From Faecalibacter rhinopitheci (GTDB taxonomy: Bacteria; Bacteroidota; Bacteroidia; Flavobacteriales; Weeksellaceae), in the NCBI RefSeq assembly GCF_015234135.1, contig NZ_JADGIK010000006.1:124001-188000 (forward strand): a DNA stretch of 64,000 nt, written 5' to 3'. Both the position numbers and the translations under genes were made by a program. Of this stretch, positions 34,216-43,917 are shown in pieces. Under the pieces are notes generated by a model that saw only the letters and a list, made by a program, of their open reading frames with translations, ran no database searches and was not told the DNA's origin. The stretch's first letter is position 1. Every line of letters begins with the position of its first letter.

Positions 34216-34788
34216 ATGATACATAACAAAAGACCTGTAACGCATAATACAAATGTGAAAGTTGTGGATGCGCCAGAAGGACATCAAGGCGAAGGTTTTA
34301 TGGCAATGCAACTATCTAAAGTAGTTGGCTTAGCGCGTAAAAACTCGATTTGGCCATTACCTTTTGCGACAAGTTGTTGTGGGATCGAATTCATGGCAAC
34401 CATGGGTTCTACATACGATTTAGCTCGTTTTGGATCAGAGCGTTTAGCATTTACACCTCGTCAATGCGACTTGTTAATGGTAATGGGAACAATCTCTAAG
34501 AAAATGGCGCCAGTACTTAAACAAGTTTATATTCAAATGGCAGAACCTCGTTGGGTAATTGCCGTTGGAGCTTGTGCAAGTTCGGGAGGAGTTTTCGATA
34601 CATATTCCGTTTTACAAGGAATCGATGAAGTGATCCCAGTAGATGTTTATGTTCCAGGATGTCCGCCTCGCCCTGAAGCAATTATCGATGGAATAATGCG
34701 TATTCAAGATTTAGTAGAAACAGAAAGTGTAAGACGTCGTAGTAGTGCAGAATACCAAGCATTATTAACAAGTTACGGAATCAAATAA
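34216..34788 (+). CDS. nuoB: NADH-quinone oxidoreductase subunit B
   Basis: 190 residues. It carries the terminal cluster N2 that hands electrons to quinone: ligands in PFATSCCGIEFMAT, GACASSGGVF and VPGCPPRPEA. The N-terminal extension is short and the C-terminal tail (RRRSSAEYQALLTSYGIK) is as in other flavobacteria. Twenty-nine bases after nuoA. Confidence 0.97.
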   Translation: MIHNKRPVTHNTNVKVVDAPEGHQGEGFMAMQLSKVVGLARKNSIWPLPFATSCCGIEFMATMGSTYDLARFGSERLAFTPRQCDLLMVMGTISKKMAPVLKQVYIQMAEPRWVIAVGACASSGGVFDTYSVLQGIDEVIPVDVYVPGCPPRPEAIIDGIMRIQDLVETESVRRRSSAEYQALLTSYGIK

Positions 34789-34801
34789 GAATATAAACGA
34801 G

Positions 34802-35338
34802 ATGGAAAATAGCTTTATTAAAGACCGTTTAGTTCATAAATTCCAAGAACATATTTACGGTTGGGAAGAGCAGCACGGAACTTTAATTATCCATGCCGAT
34901 AAAGAATTTAACCTTAGAATCATTCAGTATTTAGTGGATGATGAACAATTAGGATTTAAATTTTTAACAGATCTAACAGCAATTCATTACCCAAACAATA
35001 CAGATGAAGAATTAGTCGTGACTTACTTATTATATAATATGTATAAGAATGTTTATGTACGATTAAAATTTGCTTTGCCAATTTCAGCGCCAAAAATCTT
35101 TACAGCAACAAAGATTTTCGAAACAGCCAATTGGTTAGAACGTGAATGTTACGATTTCTATGGAGTTGACTTTGTTGGTCACCCAAATCTAATTCGAATT
35201 ATGAATGTAGATGAAATGGATTATCACCCATTACGTAAAGAGTTTCCATTGGAAGATCAGACGCGTAAAGACAAAGATGATGAAATGTTTGGTCGTGGTG
35301 GAGATTTCAATTTCGGACATTTTAACGTTAAATCTTAA
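34802..35338 (+). CDS. nuoC: NADH-quinone oxidoreductase subunit C
   Basis: 178 residues, separate from NuoD (not a fused NuoCD). The 30-kDa-subunit signature ERECYDFYGVDFVGHPNLIR and DYHPLRKEFPLED is near residues 118-160. Located 13 bases after nuoB and seven before nuoD. Belongs to the peripheral connecting arm. Confidence 0.96.
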   Translation: MENSFIKDRLVHKFQEHIYGWEEQHGTLIIHADKEFNLRIIQYLVDDEQLGFKFLTDLTAIHYPNNTDEELVVTYLLYNMYKNVYVRLKFALPISAPKIFTATKIFETANWLERECYDFYGVDFVGHPNLIRIMNVDEMDYHPLRKEFPLEDQTRKDKDDEMFGRGGDFNFGHFNVKS

Positions 35339-35345
35339 TTGAATC

Positions 35346-36593
35346 ATGGGAAAATTGAAACAAGCAAAGGAAAAAGGAGGAACAATTGAGCTTCCAGATG
35401 GTTCATTAGAAAAAAGCACAATTACGCTGAATCTTGGACCAACTCACCCATCAACACACGGAGTTTTCCAAAATATATTAGAGATTGATGGTGAAATTAT
35501 CAAATCAGCAGTTCCAACTGTAGGTTACATTCACCGTGCATTCGAAAAAATTGCAGAACGTCGTCCATTATATCAAATTACACCATTAACAGACCGATTA
35601 AATTATTGTTCAGCGCCGCTAAATAATTTAGGGTGGCACTTAACGGTTGAAAAATTCCTTGGAATTGAAATTCCAAAACGTGTGTCTTATATGCGTGTTA
35701 TCGTGATGGAATTGGCGCGAATTGCCGATCATATCGTTTGTAATTCAATTATGGGAGTGGATTCAGGAGCCTTCACAGGTTTCCTTTATATGATGAAATA
35801 CCGTGAGTTGATTTATGAAATTTACGAAGAAATAGGAGGTTCTCGCTTAACAACAAATATTGGGCGTATCGGTGGATTTGAGCGTGACTTCTCAGAAGTT
35901 GCTTGGCAAAAAATTGACCGTTTTCTGAAAGAATTTCCAGATGTTTTACGCGAGTTCGAAAACTTATTTGTACGTAATCGAATATTTATGGATCGTACAC
36001 AAGGAGTTGGAGGAATTACAGCAGAACGTGCATTAAGTTATGGATTTACAGGTCCAAATTTACGTGCAGCTGGTGTAGATTATGATGTTCGTGTCGCAAA
36101 ACCATACTGCCGTTACGAGGAATTTGAGTTTGATATTCCTGTAGGAAAAACGGGAGATTGTTATGATCGTTTTATGGTTCGTGACCAAGAAATGTGGCAA
36201 TCGTTACATATCATCGAACAAGCTTTAGAAAAAATTAATGCATTAGAAGGTGAAGAGGCAACTGTTCATCATGCTGATGCACCAGAATATTATTTACCAC
36301 TGAAAAAGGACGTTTATACTAAAATGGAAGCCTTAATCTATCACTTCAAGATAATCATGGGAGAGGTAGAAATGCCAGTTGGCGAAATTTATCATTCCAT
36401 CGAAGCTGCGAATGGTGAATTAGGGTTCTATTTAATTTCTGACGGAGGTCGTTCACCTTATCGTTTACATTTCCGCCGTCCTTGTTTCATCTATTATCAA
36501 GCGTATCCAGAATTAATTACAGGTTCAATGATTTCAGATGCCATCATCACGATGAGTAGTTTGAACTTGATTGCTGGAGAACTTGATGCGTAA
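35346..36593 (+). CDS. nuoD: NADH-quinone oxidoreductase subunit D
   Basis: 415 residues. The quinone-site subunit, related to the large subunit of NiFe hydrogenases. Visible motifs: LNLGPTHPSTHGVFQNILEI near residue 30, YIHRAFEKIAERR, YCSAPLNNLGWHL and the C-terminal SDGGRSPYRLHFRRPCFIYY. Start ATG 35346 follows nuoC by seven bases. Confidence 0.97.
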   Translation: MGKLKQAKEKGGTIELPDGSLEKSTITLNLGPTHPSTHGVFQNILEIDGEIIKSAVPTVGYIHRAFEKIAERRPLYQITPLTDRLNYCSAPLNNLGWHLTVEKFLGIEIPKRVSYMRVIVMELARIADHIVCNSIMGVDSGAFTGFLYMMKYRELIYEIYEEIGGSRLTTNIGRIGGFERDFSEVAWQKIDRFLKEFPDVLREFENLFVRNRIFMDRTQGVGGITAERALSYGFTGPNLRAAGVDYDVRVAKPYCRYEEFEFDIPVGKTGDCYDRFMVRDQEMWQSLHIIEQALEKINALEGEEATVHHADAPEYYLPLKKDVYTKMEALIYHFKIIMGEVEMPVGEIYHSIEAANGELGFYLISDGGRSPYRLHFRRPCFIYYQAYPELITGSMISDAIITMSSLNLIAGELDA

Positions 36594-36610
36594 CTAAAAC
36601 TACTAAGAAA

Positions 36611-37102
36611 ATGAGTATTCAGTTTTCAGAGAAAACACAACGAAAAGTTGATGAGATTATCGCGCGTTATCCTGAGGGAAAACAAAAAAGTGCGTTGCTT
36701 CCTATTTTACACGTTGCACAAGAAGAGTTTGGAGGTTGGTTAGATACGCCTCATTTAGATTATGTCGCTCAGATTTTACAAATTTTACCAGTTGAGGTGT
36801 ACGAAGTAGCATCTTTCTATACGATGTTTAATTTAAAACCAGTTGGGAAATTTGTTTTAGAAGTTTGTCAAACAGGACCTTGTATGTTACGTGGTTCGGA
36901 CAAAATTATCGAGCACATCAAAACCAAACTTGATATTACCGAAGGTGGAACTTCTGCCGACGGATTATTCACATTAAAGCCAGCTGAATGTTTAGGCGCT
37001 TGTGGATATGCACCAATGTTGCAATTGGGTAAAACCTATCGTGAGAATTTAACGATAGAAAAGGTGGATGAATTAATTGAAGAATTGAAAAAATTAGCCT
37101 AA
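36611..37102 (+). CDS. nuoE: NADH-quinone oxidoreductase subunit E
   Basis: 163 residues. Thioredoxin-like 24-kDa subunit with a [2Fe-2S] site: Cys in EVCQTGPCMLRGS and later in KPAECLGACGYAPML. Its stop overlaps the nuoF start by one base, so the NADH-oxidising NuoEF pair is translationally coupled. The presence of E and F means this complex uses NADH, unlike many shorter complexes. Confidence 0.97.
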   Translation: MSIQFSEKTQRKVDEIIARYPEGKQKSALLPILHVAQEEFGGWLDTPHLDYVAQILQILPVEVYEVASFYTMFNLKPVGKFVLEVCQTGPCMLRGSDKIIEHIKTKLDITEGGTSADGLFTLKPAECLGACGYAPMLQLGKTYRENLTIEKVDELIEELKKLA

Positions 37103-38457
37103 TGGGACAAAAATTATTATTGAAAAATATTGATGTTCCGGGGATTCGATATTTTAAAACATACTTCGAAAATGGCGGTTATGCTAATGCTGCTAAAGCA
37201 TTAAAAATGACAACGGACGAAATCTTAGAAGAAGTAAAAACTTCGGGATTACGTGGTCGTGGAGGAGCCGGATTCCCAACGGGAATGAAATGGAGTTTCT
37301 TAGCAAAACCAGAAGGTGTTCCAAGACACTTGGTAGTAAATGCCGACGAATCTGAACCAGGAACATTCAAAGACCGTTTCTTGATGGAATATATTCCTCA
37401 TTTATTACTTGAAGGAATTTTAATTTCATCGTATTGTTTAGGTTCAAATACTTCTTTTATCTACATCCGTGGCGAATACGCTTGGGTTGCTGAGATTTTA
37501 GAAGAAGCCATTGCAGAAGCAAAAGAAGCAGGTTGGTTAGGACAAAACATCCAAGGTTCTGGTTACGATTTAGAAATCGTGGTTCAACGTGGAGGTGGAG
37601 CTTACATCTGTGGAGAAGAAACTGCATTATTAGAATCTTTGGAAGGTAAGCGTGGAAATCCTCGTCTTAAACCACCTTTCCCAGCTGTTAAAGGATTATG
37701 GGGAAGACCAACAGTGGTTAATAACGTTGAAACGATCGCTGCAGTTGTGCCAATTATCGAAATTGGAGGGCAAGCGTATGCTGAAAGAGGTGTTGGACGT
37801 TCAACTGGAACAAAATTAATTTCAGCTTGTGGAAACATTAACAAACCAGGAGTTTACGAAATTGATTTTGATTTATCGGTTGAGGAATTCATCTTTTCAG
37901 AAGAATATTGTGGCGGAATTGCCAATGGAAAACGTTTAAAAGCGTGTATTCCTGGAGGAAGTTCTGTGCCGATTGTTCCAGCAACTTTATTGTTAACAAC
38001 TTCAGATGGTTCACCTCGATTAATGAACTACGAAAGTTTATCAGAAGGTGGATTCCAAACCGGAACAATGTTAGGTTCTGGAGGATTTATAGTCTTAGAT
38101 GAAGATCAAGATATCGTTTATCATACTTATACATTGGCTCGTTTCTATCGTCACGAATCGTGTGGACAATGTTCGCCTTGTCGTGAAGGAACAGGTTGGA
38201 TGGAAAAAATCTTAAAACGTATTCACGAAGGAAACGGAAAAATGTCTGACATCGATTTGTTATGGGATGTACAGCGTAAAATCGAAGGAAATACGATTTG
38301 TCCATTGGGTGATGCAGCGGCATGGCCAGTTGCAGCAGCAATTCGTCATTTCCGTGATGAATTCGAATGGCACATTGACAATCCCGAATGTTTAGTTCGT
38401 AATTATGGTTTAGCGGATTATGGTAAACCAAGAGAAATAGTTCAAACCACAAATTAA
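37102..38457 (+). CDS. nuoF: NADH-quinone oxidoreductase subunit F
   Basis: 451 residues. It binds FMN and NADH: GLRGRGGAGFPTGMKWSFL (about 50-68) and the glycine-rich GGGAYICGEETALLESLEG. The N3 cluster ligands are in HESCGQCSPCREGTGWM plus Cys in GNTICPLGDAA. Eight bases before nuoG. Full length. Confidence 0.97.
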   Translation: MGQKLLLKNIDVPGIRYFKTYFENGGYANAAKALKMTTDEILEEVKTSGLRGRGGAGFPTGMKWSFLAKPEGVPRHLVVNADESEPGTFKDRFLMEYIPHLLLEGILISSYCLGSNTSFIYIRGEYAWVAEILEEAIAEAKEAGWLGQNIQGSGYDLEIVVQRGGGAYICGEETALLESLEGKRGNPRLKPPFPAVKGLWGRPTVVNNVETIAAVVPIIEIGGQAYAERGVGRSTGTKLISACGNINKPGVYEIDFDLSVEEFIFSEEYCGGIANGKRLKACIPGGSSVPIVPATLLLTTSDGSPRLMNYESLSEGGFQTGTMLGSGGFIVLDEDQDIVYHTYTLARFYRHESCGQCSPCREGTGWMEKILKRIHEGNGKMSDIDLLWDVQRKIEGNTICPLGDAAAWPVAAAIRHFRDEFEWHIDNPECLVRNYGLADYGKPREIVQTTN

Positions 38458-38464
38458 TACGAAG

Positions 38465-39547
38465 ATGGCAGAAGAAACACCATTATTTAAAGTAACCATT
38501 GATGACCATACGGTAGAAGTGCCGGCTGGTACAACTATACTTCAAGCCGCTCGTATGCTTGGTAAAGAAATTGCGCCACCAGCGATGTGTTATTACGAGA
38601 AGTTAGAAAACACAGGTGGAAATTGTAGAACGTGTTTGGTTGAGGTTTCGAAAGGAAGTGAAGCTGATCCTCGTCCAATGCCAAAATTAGTTCCATCGTG
38701 TCGTACGACAGTAATGGACGGAATGGTTGTCGGAAACAAAACCTCGGGAAGAGTTGTGGAAGCACGTAAAGGTATCGTTGAAATGTTGTTGATTAATCAC
38801 CCATTAGATTGTCCAGTTTGTGATCAAGCAGGTGAATGTAAATTACAAGATTTAAGTTACGAACATGGTGCAGAGGCAACACGTTACGAATTTGATCGAC
38901 GTACGTTTCCAAAAGAGGATTTAGGTCCGAACATCGAGTTGAATATGAATCGTTGTATTCTTTGTTACCGTTGTGTAAAAACAGCCGACCAAATTACAGG
39001 TTGTCGTGAGCACGGTGTGATGAACAGAGGAGATCACGCAGAAATTTCAACGCATATTCATAAAGCATTAGACAACGAATTTATTGGAAATGTAATTGAT
39101 GTTTGTCCAGTTGGGGCATTAACGGATAAAACATTCCGATTTAAGAATCGTGTATGGTTCCTAAAACCAGTTGATGCACACCGCGATTGTCCTACGTGTT
39201 CGGGTAAAGCGCAGATTTGGTTCCGTGGAAATGAAGTTTTCCGTGTAACGGCTCGTAAAAACCAATGGAATGAGGTGGAAGATTGGATCTGTAATTCATG
39301 TCGTTTCGATAAGAAAGATATCAACGATTGGACATTAGAAAAACCAGCGGAAGTATCGAAAACATCAGTGATTCGACAAGGACATTATACAGCGAATAAG
39401 ATTCAACCAGAAGAAACATTCCCAAAAGTGGTCAAAAGAGATCCAAAAATCTTGTTAGACATTCATAATGTTTCAGAAGTGAATGAGCCAAATCGTGACA
39501 TTTCACAAATTCATGGTCCTGCAACAAGTAACGATTATAACGATTAA
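38465..39547 (+). CDS. nuoG: NADH-quinone oxidoreductase subunit G, short form
   Basis: 360 residues, much shorter than the about 700-900 of E. coli-type NuoG. The N-terminal [2Fe-2S] domain (MCYYEKLENTGGNCRTCLVE), the His/Cys cluster (HPLDCPVCDQAGECKLQ) and the ferredoxin-like clusters (NRCILCYRCVK, DVCPVGAL) are present. The following domain starts (DCPTCSGKAQIWFRGNEVFR, CNSCRFDK) but the large molybdopterin-like domain is absent. The end is a true stop followed directly by nuoH, so this is a natural short form as in other Bacteroidota rather than a frameshift. Confidence 0.93.
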   Translation: MAEETPLFKVTIDDHTVEVPAGTTILQAARMLGKEIAPPAMCYYEKLENTGGNCRTCLVEVSKGSEADPRPMPKLVPSCRTTVMDGMVVGNKTSGRVVEARKGIVEMLLINHPLDCPVCDQAGECKLQDLSYEHGAEATRYEFDRRTFPKEDLGPNIELNMNRCILCYRCVKTADQITGCREHGVMNRGDHAEISTHIHKALDNEFIGNVIDVCPVGALTDKTFRFKNRVWFLKPVDAHRDCPTCSGKAQIWFRGNEVFRVTARKNQWNEVEDWICNSCRFDKKDINDWTLEKPAEVSKTSVIRQGHYTANKIQPEETFPKVVKRDPKILLDIHNVSEVNEPNRDISQIHGPATSNDYND

Positions 39548-39573
39548 ATCATACGTAAATTAAATTAACACAA

Positions 39574-40623
39574 ATGACGGAAGAACAAATTGCTTTTGTT
39601 TTAGAAAAGTTTGCTTTAGTTGGCGTTATGATTGGATTCTCGCTGGCTGTTGCTGCTTATTCTACTTGGGCAGAACGTAAAGTTGCTGCTTTCTTACAGG
39701 ATCGTTTAGGTCCAAACCGTGCAGGTATTTTTGGGTTATTACAGCCCTTAGCCGACGGATTAAAATTATTCTCGAAAGAGGAAATCACACCAAAAGATGC
39801 GAATAAATTCTTATTCATCTTAGGTCCAGCTTTGGCCATGATTGTCGCTTGTATGACAGGAGCTGTAATTCCTTGGTCGACTGCTTTCGAAATTGGAGAT
39901 CGTATTGTGGTTCCTCAAATTGCTGACATCAACATTGGATTCTTATACATCTTAGGTGTATTAAGTTTAGGAGTGTATGGAATTATGTTAGGAGCTTGGG
40001 CATCGAACAATAAATACTCATTAATGGGAGGATTACGTGCAGCGTCACAAATTATCTCTTACGAATTACCGATGGGATTAGTCCTAATTACTATCTTGAT
40101 GTTAACAGGATCCTTAAAATTAAGTGATATCGTAACGCAACAACAAGATAACTTTTGGTTTGTCGTATTACAACCTTTAGGATTTTTAATCTTCTTAATT
40201 TGTTCGTTCGCGGAAACTAATCGTACACCATTTGATTTACCAGAAGCAGAGAACGAATTAATCGGAGGTTATCACTCAGAATACTCATCAATGAAAATGG
40301 GATTCTTCCTATTTGCAGAGTATATCAACATGTTTATCAGTTCAACAATTATTGCAACAATTTACTTTGGTGGATACGATATTCCTTTTGTAAATGATAC
40401 AAAGTTAGCTGAGTCTATTGGTGCCAATTGGATGGCAATTCTACATTTCGCTACATTATTCGGAAAAGCTTGTTTCTTCATCTTTTTCTATATGTGGGTA
40501 AGATGGACAATTCCTCGTTTCCGTTACGATCAGTTAATGGATTTAGGGTGGAAAAAATTATTGCCTTTGGCTTTGATTAATATGTTGATCACTGGATTAG
40601 TAATTTTATTAATGAATAATTAA
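39574..40623 (+). CDS. nuoH: NADH-quinone oxidoreductase subunit H
   Basis: 349 residues with eight membrane helices. Conserved YSTWAERKVAAFLQDRLGPN near residue 30 and ICSFAETNRTPFDLPEAENE (the acidic loop at the quinone chamber) near 210. It links the quinone site to the proton-pumping arm. Located 26 bases after nuoG. Confidence 0.97.
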   Translation: MTEEQIAFVLEKFALVGVMIGFSLAVAAYSTWAERKVAAFLQDRLGPNRAGIFGLLQPLADGLKLFSKEEITPKDANKFLFILGPALAMIVACMTGAVIPWSTAFEIGDRIVVPQIADINIGFLYILGVLSLGVYGIMLGAWASNNKYSLMGGLRAASQIISYELPMGLVLITILMLTGSLKLSDIVTQQQDNFWFVVLQPLGFLIFLICSFAETNRTPFDLPEAENELIGGYHSEYSSMKMGFFLFAEYINMFISSTIIATIYFGGYDIPFVNDTKLAESIGANWMAILHFATLFGKACFFIFFYMWVRWTIPRFRYDQLMDLGWKKLLPLALINMLITGLVILLMNN

Positions 40624-40643
40624 TCATCAAAACCTCAACAAAA

Positions 40644-41147
40644 ATGGAAAAACTTACAAATAGAGCGAAAGAGATAGATCGCAAACCCATGAATTTTTGG
40701 GAAAGTATCTATTTAGTCGCAATCGTAAAAGGATTGATGATTACGTTGCGCCACTTCTTTATGAAGAAAGCAACAATCAGTTATCCAGAAGAGAAAAGAC
40801 CGTTTAGTCCTGTGTTTAGAGGATTACACGTTTTAAATAGAGATGAAGAAGGTCGTGAAAACTGTACAGCTTGTGGACTTTGTGCCTTAGCGTGTCCTGC
40901 GGAAGCGATTACGATGGAAGCGGCTGAACGTTTACCTGGTGAAGAAAATAAATACCGTGAGGAAAAGTACGCAGCAAAATACGAAATCAATATGTTGAGA
41001 TGTATTTTCTGTGGGTTCTGTGAAGAAGCTTGTCCGAAAGATGCGGTTTACTTATCTCAAACGGTAGCACCAGCAAGTTACGACCGTAAGAACTTTATCT
41101 ATACGAAAGAAGATTTATTAATTCCTCATCCAAAAGCATCGAAATAA
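40644..41147 (+). CDS. nuoI: NADH-quinone oxidoreductase subunit I
   Basis: 167 residues. Two [4Fe-4S] ferredoxin motifs: CTACGLCALACPAEAI and CIFCGFCEEACPKDAV, carrying clusters N6a and N6b. N-terminal amphipathic region contacts the membrane arm. Its stop codon overlaps the nuoJ start by one base. Confidence 0.97.
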   Translation: MEKLTNRAKEIDRKPMNFWESIYLVAIVKGLMITLRHFFMKKATISYPEEKRPFSPVFRGLHVLNRDEEGRENCTACGLCALACPAEAITMEAAERLPGEENKYREEKYAAKYEINMLRCIFCGFCEEACPKDAVYLSQTVAPASYDRKNFIYTKEDLLIPHPKASK

Positions 41148-41665
41148 TGGAAATAACAGAAATCTTATTTTACGTTTTATCGGGCTTAACAGTGTTGAGT
41201 GCGTTATTAATGGTGTTCAGTAAAAGTGCTGTACATTCTATTTTATACTTAATCATTACTTTTTTCTGCATCAGCGGACATTACATTTTATTGAATGCGC
41301 AGTTCCTTGCCATCGTTAATATAATTGTTTATGCCGGTGCGATTATGGTTCTGTTCTTATTCGTGGTGATGTTAATGAACTTGAATCACGAAAAGAAAAC
41401 GTTCGGGAAAGCAACCAAATTATTGGCTGCAAGTTTAACGTGTATCTTATTTGTTGCATTAACGGTTGGTATTTTAATCGGTCAACCAGCTGCAGGTAAT
41501 CAAGGTGTGCAATTATTCGAAGGAGAAATTGGTTTAATCAATAACCTTGGGCAATTGTTATACTCGGAGTATGTTTTACCATTCGAATTAAGTAGTATCC
41601 TTTTTATTTCAGCGATGATTGGAGCAGTCATCTTGTCGAAAAAAGACGATGAATTAGTGAATTAA
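41147..41665 (+). CDS. nuoJ: NADH-quinone oxidoreductase subunit J
   Basis: 172 residues with five membrane helices. The conserved pi-bulge helix region FLAIVNIIVYAGAIMVLFLF is at about residues 50-70. Coupled to nuoI by a one-base overlap. Confidence 0.96.
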   Translation: MEITEILFYVLSGLTVLSALLMVFSKSAVHSILYLIITFFCISGHYILLNAQFLAIVNIIVYAGAIMVLFLFVVMLMNLNHEKKTFGKATKLLAASLTCILFVALTVGILIGQPAAGNQGVQLFEGEIGLINNLGQLLYSEYVLPFELSSILFISAMIGAVILSKKDDELVN

Positions 41666-41687
41666 TAATTAAAAAACGAAGTACAAA

Positions 41688-42014
41688 ATGTTACCAATTA
41701 GTTATTATATAATATTATCATTAGTTCTTTTCGCGATAGGAATGACAGGTGTTGCGATTCGTCGTAACGCAATCATCATTTTTATGTGTATCGAATTAAT
41801 GCTAAACTCAGTGAACTTATTGTTAGTTGCATTCTCTAAAATGCATTATATGAAAAATCCTGAGTTACAAAACGGAACAGATGCGCAACTTTTAGTATTC
41901 TTTATTATGGTTGTTGCCGCGGCAGAAGTTGCCGTTGGTTTATCGGTAATTATCTTATTATTCCGTAAAGTTTACAGTGTAGATATTAATGTGTTAAATC
42001 GTTTAAAAGGATAA
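41688..42014 (+). CDS. nuoK: NADH-quinone oxidoreductase subunit K
   Basis: 108 residues with three helices and the two conserved Glu of the proton path (FMCIELMLNSVNLLLVAF and VVAAAEVAVGLSVIILLF). Four bases before nuoL. Confidence 0.96.
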   Translation: MLPISYYIILSLVLFAIGMTGVAIRRNAIIIFMCIELMLNSVNLLLVAFSKMHYMKNPELQNGTDAQLLVFFIMVVAAAEVAVGLSVIILLFRKVYSVDINVLNRLKG

Positions 42015-42018
42015 TAGA

Positions 42019-43911
42019 ATGGAAAGTTATTTATGGTTAATCCCGTTAATTCCATTCATTGGATTTTTAATTAACGGTTTAGGACGAAAAGTTTTATCTA
42101 ACGCCTTAGTTGGATTTATAGGAAGCGCAGCAGTTTTAACAAGTTTTATCTTGTCTGTTGTTGTTTTTATGAACGTTCCTTCTGGAGCAGATGCAGCACC
42201 AATTATTGTAAAGTATTTTGATATCATCAACTTACCAACAATCAAAGTGCCATTTGCTTTTCAGATTGATGCATTAACAAGTTTATTCTTATTGATTATT
42301 ACTGGAGTTGGATTTTTAATCCACCTTTACAGTACAGCGTATATGAGTGAAGACAAAGGATTCGGGAAATTCTTTGCTTACTTAAACTTGTTCATCTTCT
42401 TTATGTTGTTATTAGTAATGGGGAACAACTTCTTCATTATGTTTATCGGATGGGAAGGTGTAGGTTTATGTTCATTCTTATTGATTGGATTTTGGTACAC
42501 AAATCCAGATTATGTAAAAGCAGCGAAGAAAGCCTTCATTATGAACCGTATTGGTGATGTTGGTTTCTTATTAGCGATGTTTTGGATTTTTAACCAATTC
42601 GGAACGTTAGAATACGAAGTTGTTTTTGCGCAATTAGGCGAAAATTCTAAAGCCATTGCTTCAGGAACAATCGTAGGAATTACCTTATTATTGTTCTTAG
42701 CAGCAACAGGAAAATCAGCACAGTTACCATTATTCACATGGTTACCAGATGCGATGGCTGGACCAACACCAGTTTCTGCGTTAATTCACGCGGCAACGAT
42801 GGTTACAGCAGGTATCTTTATGATTACACGTTGCAATGAGTTATTTGCATTAGCACCATTGACATTAGAAATCATTCAGTATGTCGGAATGGCAACTGCT
42901 TTAATCACAGCTTCAATTGCGATGCAACAAAACGACATCAAGAAAGTGTTGGCTTATTCAACAGTTTCTCAGTTAGGTTTAATGTTCGCAGCAATTGGTT
43001 CTGGTGCTTATATCGCAGCCGTTTTCCACGTAATGACACACGCTTTCTTCAAAGCATTATTATTCTTAGGTGCAGGTTCTGTAATTCACGGAATGCATCA
43101 TGAACAAGATATGACGAAGATGGGTGGACTGAAAAAATACATGCCAATCACTCACATTACGATGTTAATTGGATGTTTAGCGATTGCAGGTATTCCAGGT
43201 TTATCAGGATTCTTCTCAAAGGACGAAATGTTATTAGGAATGTTTATTTCTAACCCTTTGATTTACGGTTTAGGATTTATCGTTTCGGTAATGACAGCTT
43301 TCTATATGTTCCGTTTATATGCAATGACATTCTTAGGTGAGTTAAGAAACAAAGATGCTCATCCACACGAAAGTCCAGCTCCAATGACAATTCCATTAAT
43401 CATCTTAGCAGTTTTATCTGTGTTTGCAGGTTACATAGGAATTCCAGCATTGTTTATGCAAGACGGACACAAATTACAAACCTTCTTAAGTGGAGTGGTA
43501 AATGTTGGGGAAGCGCATCATGTAGCACATTCAACAGAATGGATCATGATGATTGCATTATTTGTATGTGTTATCGCAGCAATTTTATTTGCCGTGAAAA
43601 AATTCAGCAGCAATGTTGAGGAAGGTGAAGCGACAGGTTTGGCGAAATTCTTTGCGAACAAATGGTATATCGATGAGGTATACGATGGCGCAATTGTAAA
43701 GCCGATCACTGAAATCGGTGATGTTTTAAAGAAATATGTAGAGAAAGCAGGTTTAGTTGCTTTAGTAGGTGGAGTTGGAACTTTTTCAGCTCGTGCTTCG
43801 CAACGTGTTCGTGCGCTACAAAACGGAAATGTAGGTTTCTATATCTTGATGATTATCGTTGGTGTAACATTAGGTATCGGAATATTTTTCATTGATTATT
43901 TTATAAAATAG
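42019..43911 (+). CDS. nuoL: NADH-quinone oxidoreductase subunit L
   Basis: 630 residues, antiporter-like proton-pumping subunit. Key motifs: FIGWEGVGLCSFLLIGFWYT (about 142-161), PLFTWLPDAMAGPTPVSALI and HAATMVTAGIFMITR, with the C-terminal lateral helix region (KPITEIGDVLKKYVEKAGLV). Full length. Confidence 0.97.
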   Translation: MESYLWLIPLIPFIGFLINGLGRKVLSNALVGFIGSAAVLTSFILSVVVFMNVPSGADAAPIIVKYFDIINLPTIKVPFAFQIDALTSLFLLIITGVGFLIHLYSTAYMSEDKGFGKFFAYLNLFIFFMLLLVMGNNFFIMFIGWEGVGLCSFLLIGFWYTNPDYVKAAKKAFIMNRIGDVGFLLAMFWIFNQFGTLEYEVVFAQLGENSKAIASGTIVGITLLLFLAATGKSAQLPLFTWLPDAMAGPTPVSALIHAATMVTAGIFMITRCNELFALAPLTLEIIQYVGMATALITASIAMQQNDIKKVLAYSTVSQLGLMFAAIGSGAYIAAVFHVMTHAFFKALLFLGAGSVIHGMHHEQDMTKMGGLKKYMPITHITMLIGCLAIAGIPGLSGFFSKDEMLLGMFISNPLIYGLGFIVSVMTAFYMFRLYAMTFLGELRNKDAHPHESPAPMTIPLIILAVLSVFAGYIGIPALFMQDGHKLQTFLSGVVNVGEAHHVAHSTEWIMMIALFVCVIAAILFAVKKFSSNVEEGEATGLAKFFANKWYIDEVYDGAIVKPITEIGDVLKKYVEKAGLVALVGGVGTFSARASQRVRALQNGNVGFYILMIIVGVTLGIGIFFIDYFIK

Positions 43912-43917
43912 ACAGAA

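Noticed and set aside
38087-38452. Long minus-strand frame of 121 residues inside nuoF
   Set aside because: Shadow of a conserved gene; composition is that of reverse-strand codons with no domain.
38465-39547. nuoG as a truncated pseudogene
   Set aside because: All cluster motifs are intact, the stop is followed by correctly spaced nuoH, and short NuoG is usual in this phylum as far as I know.
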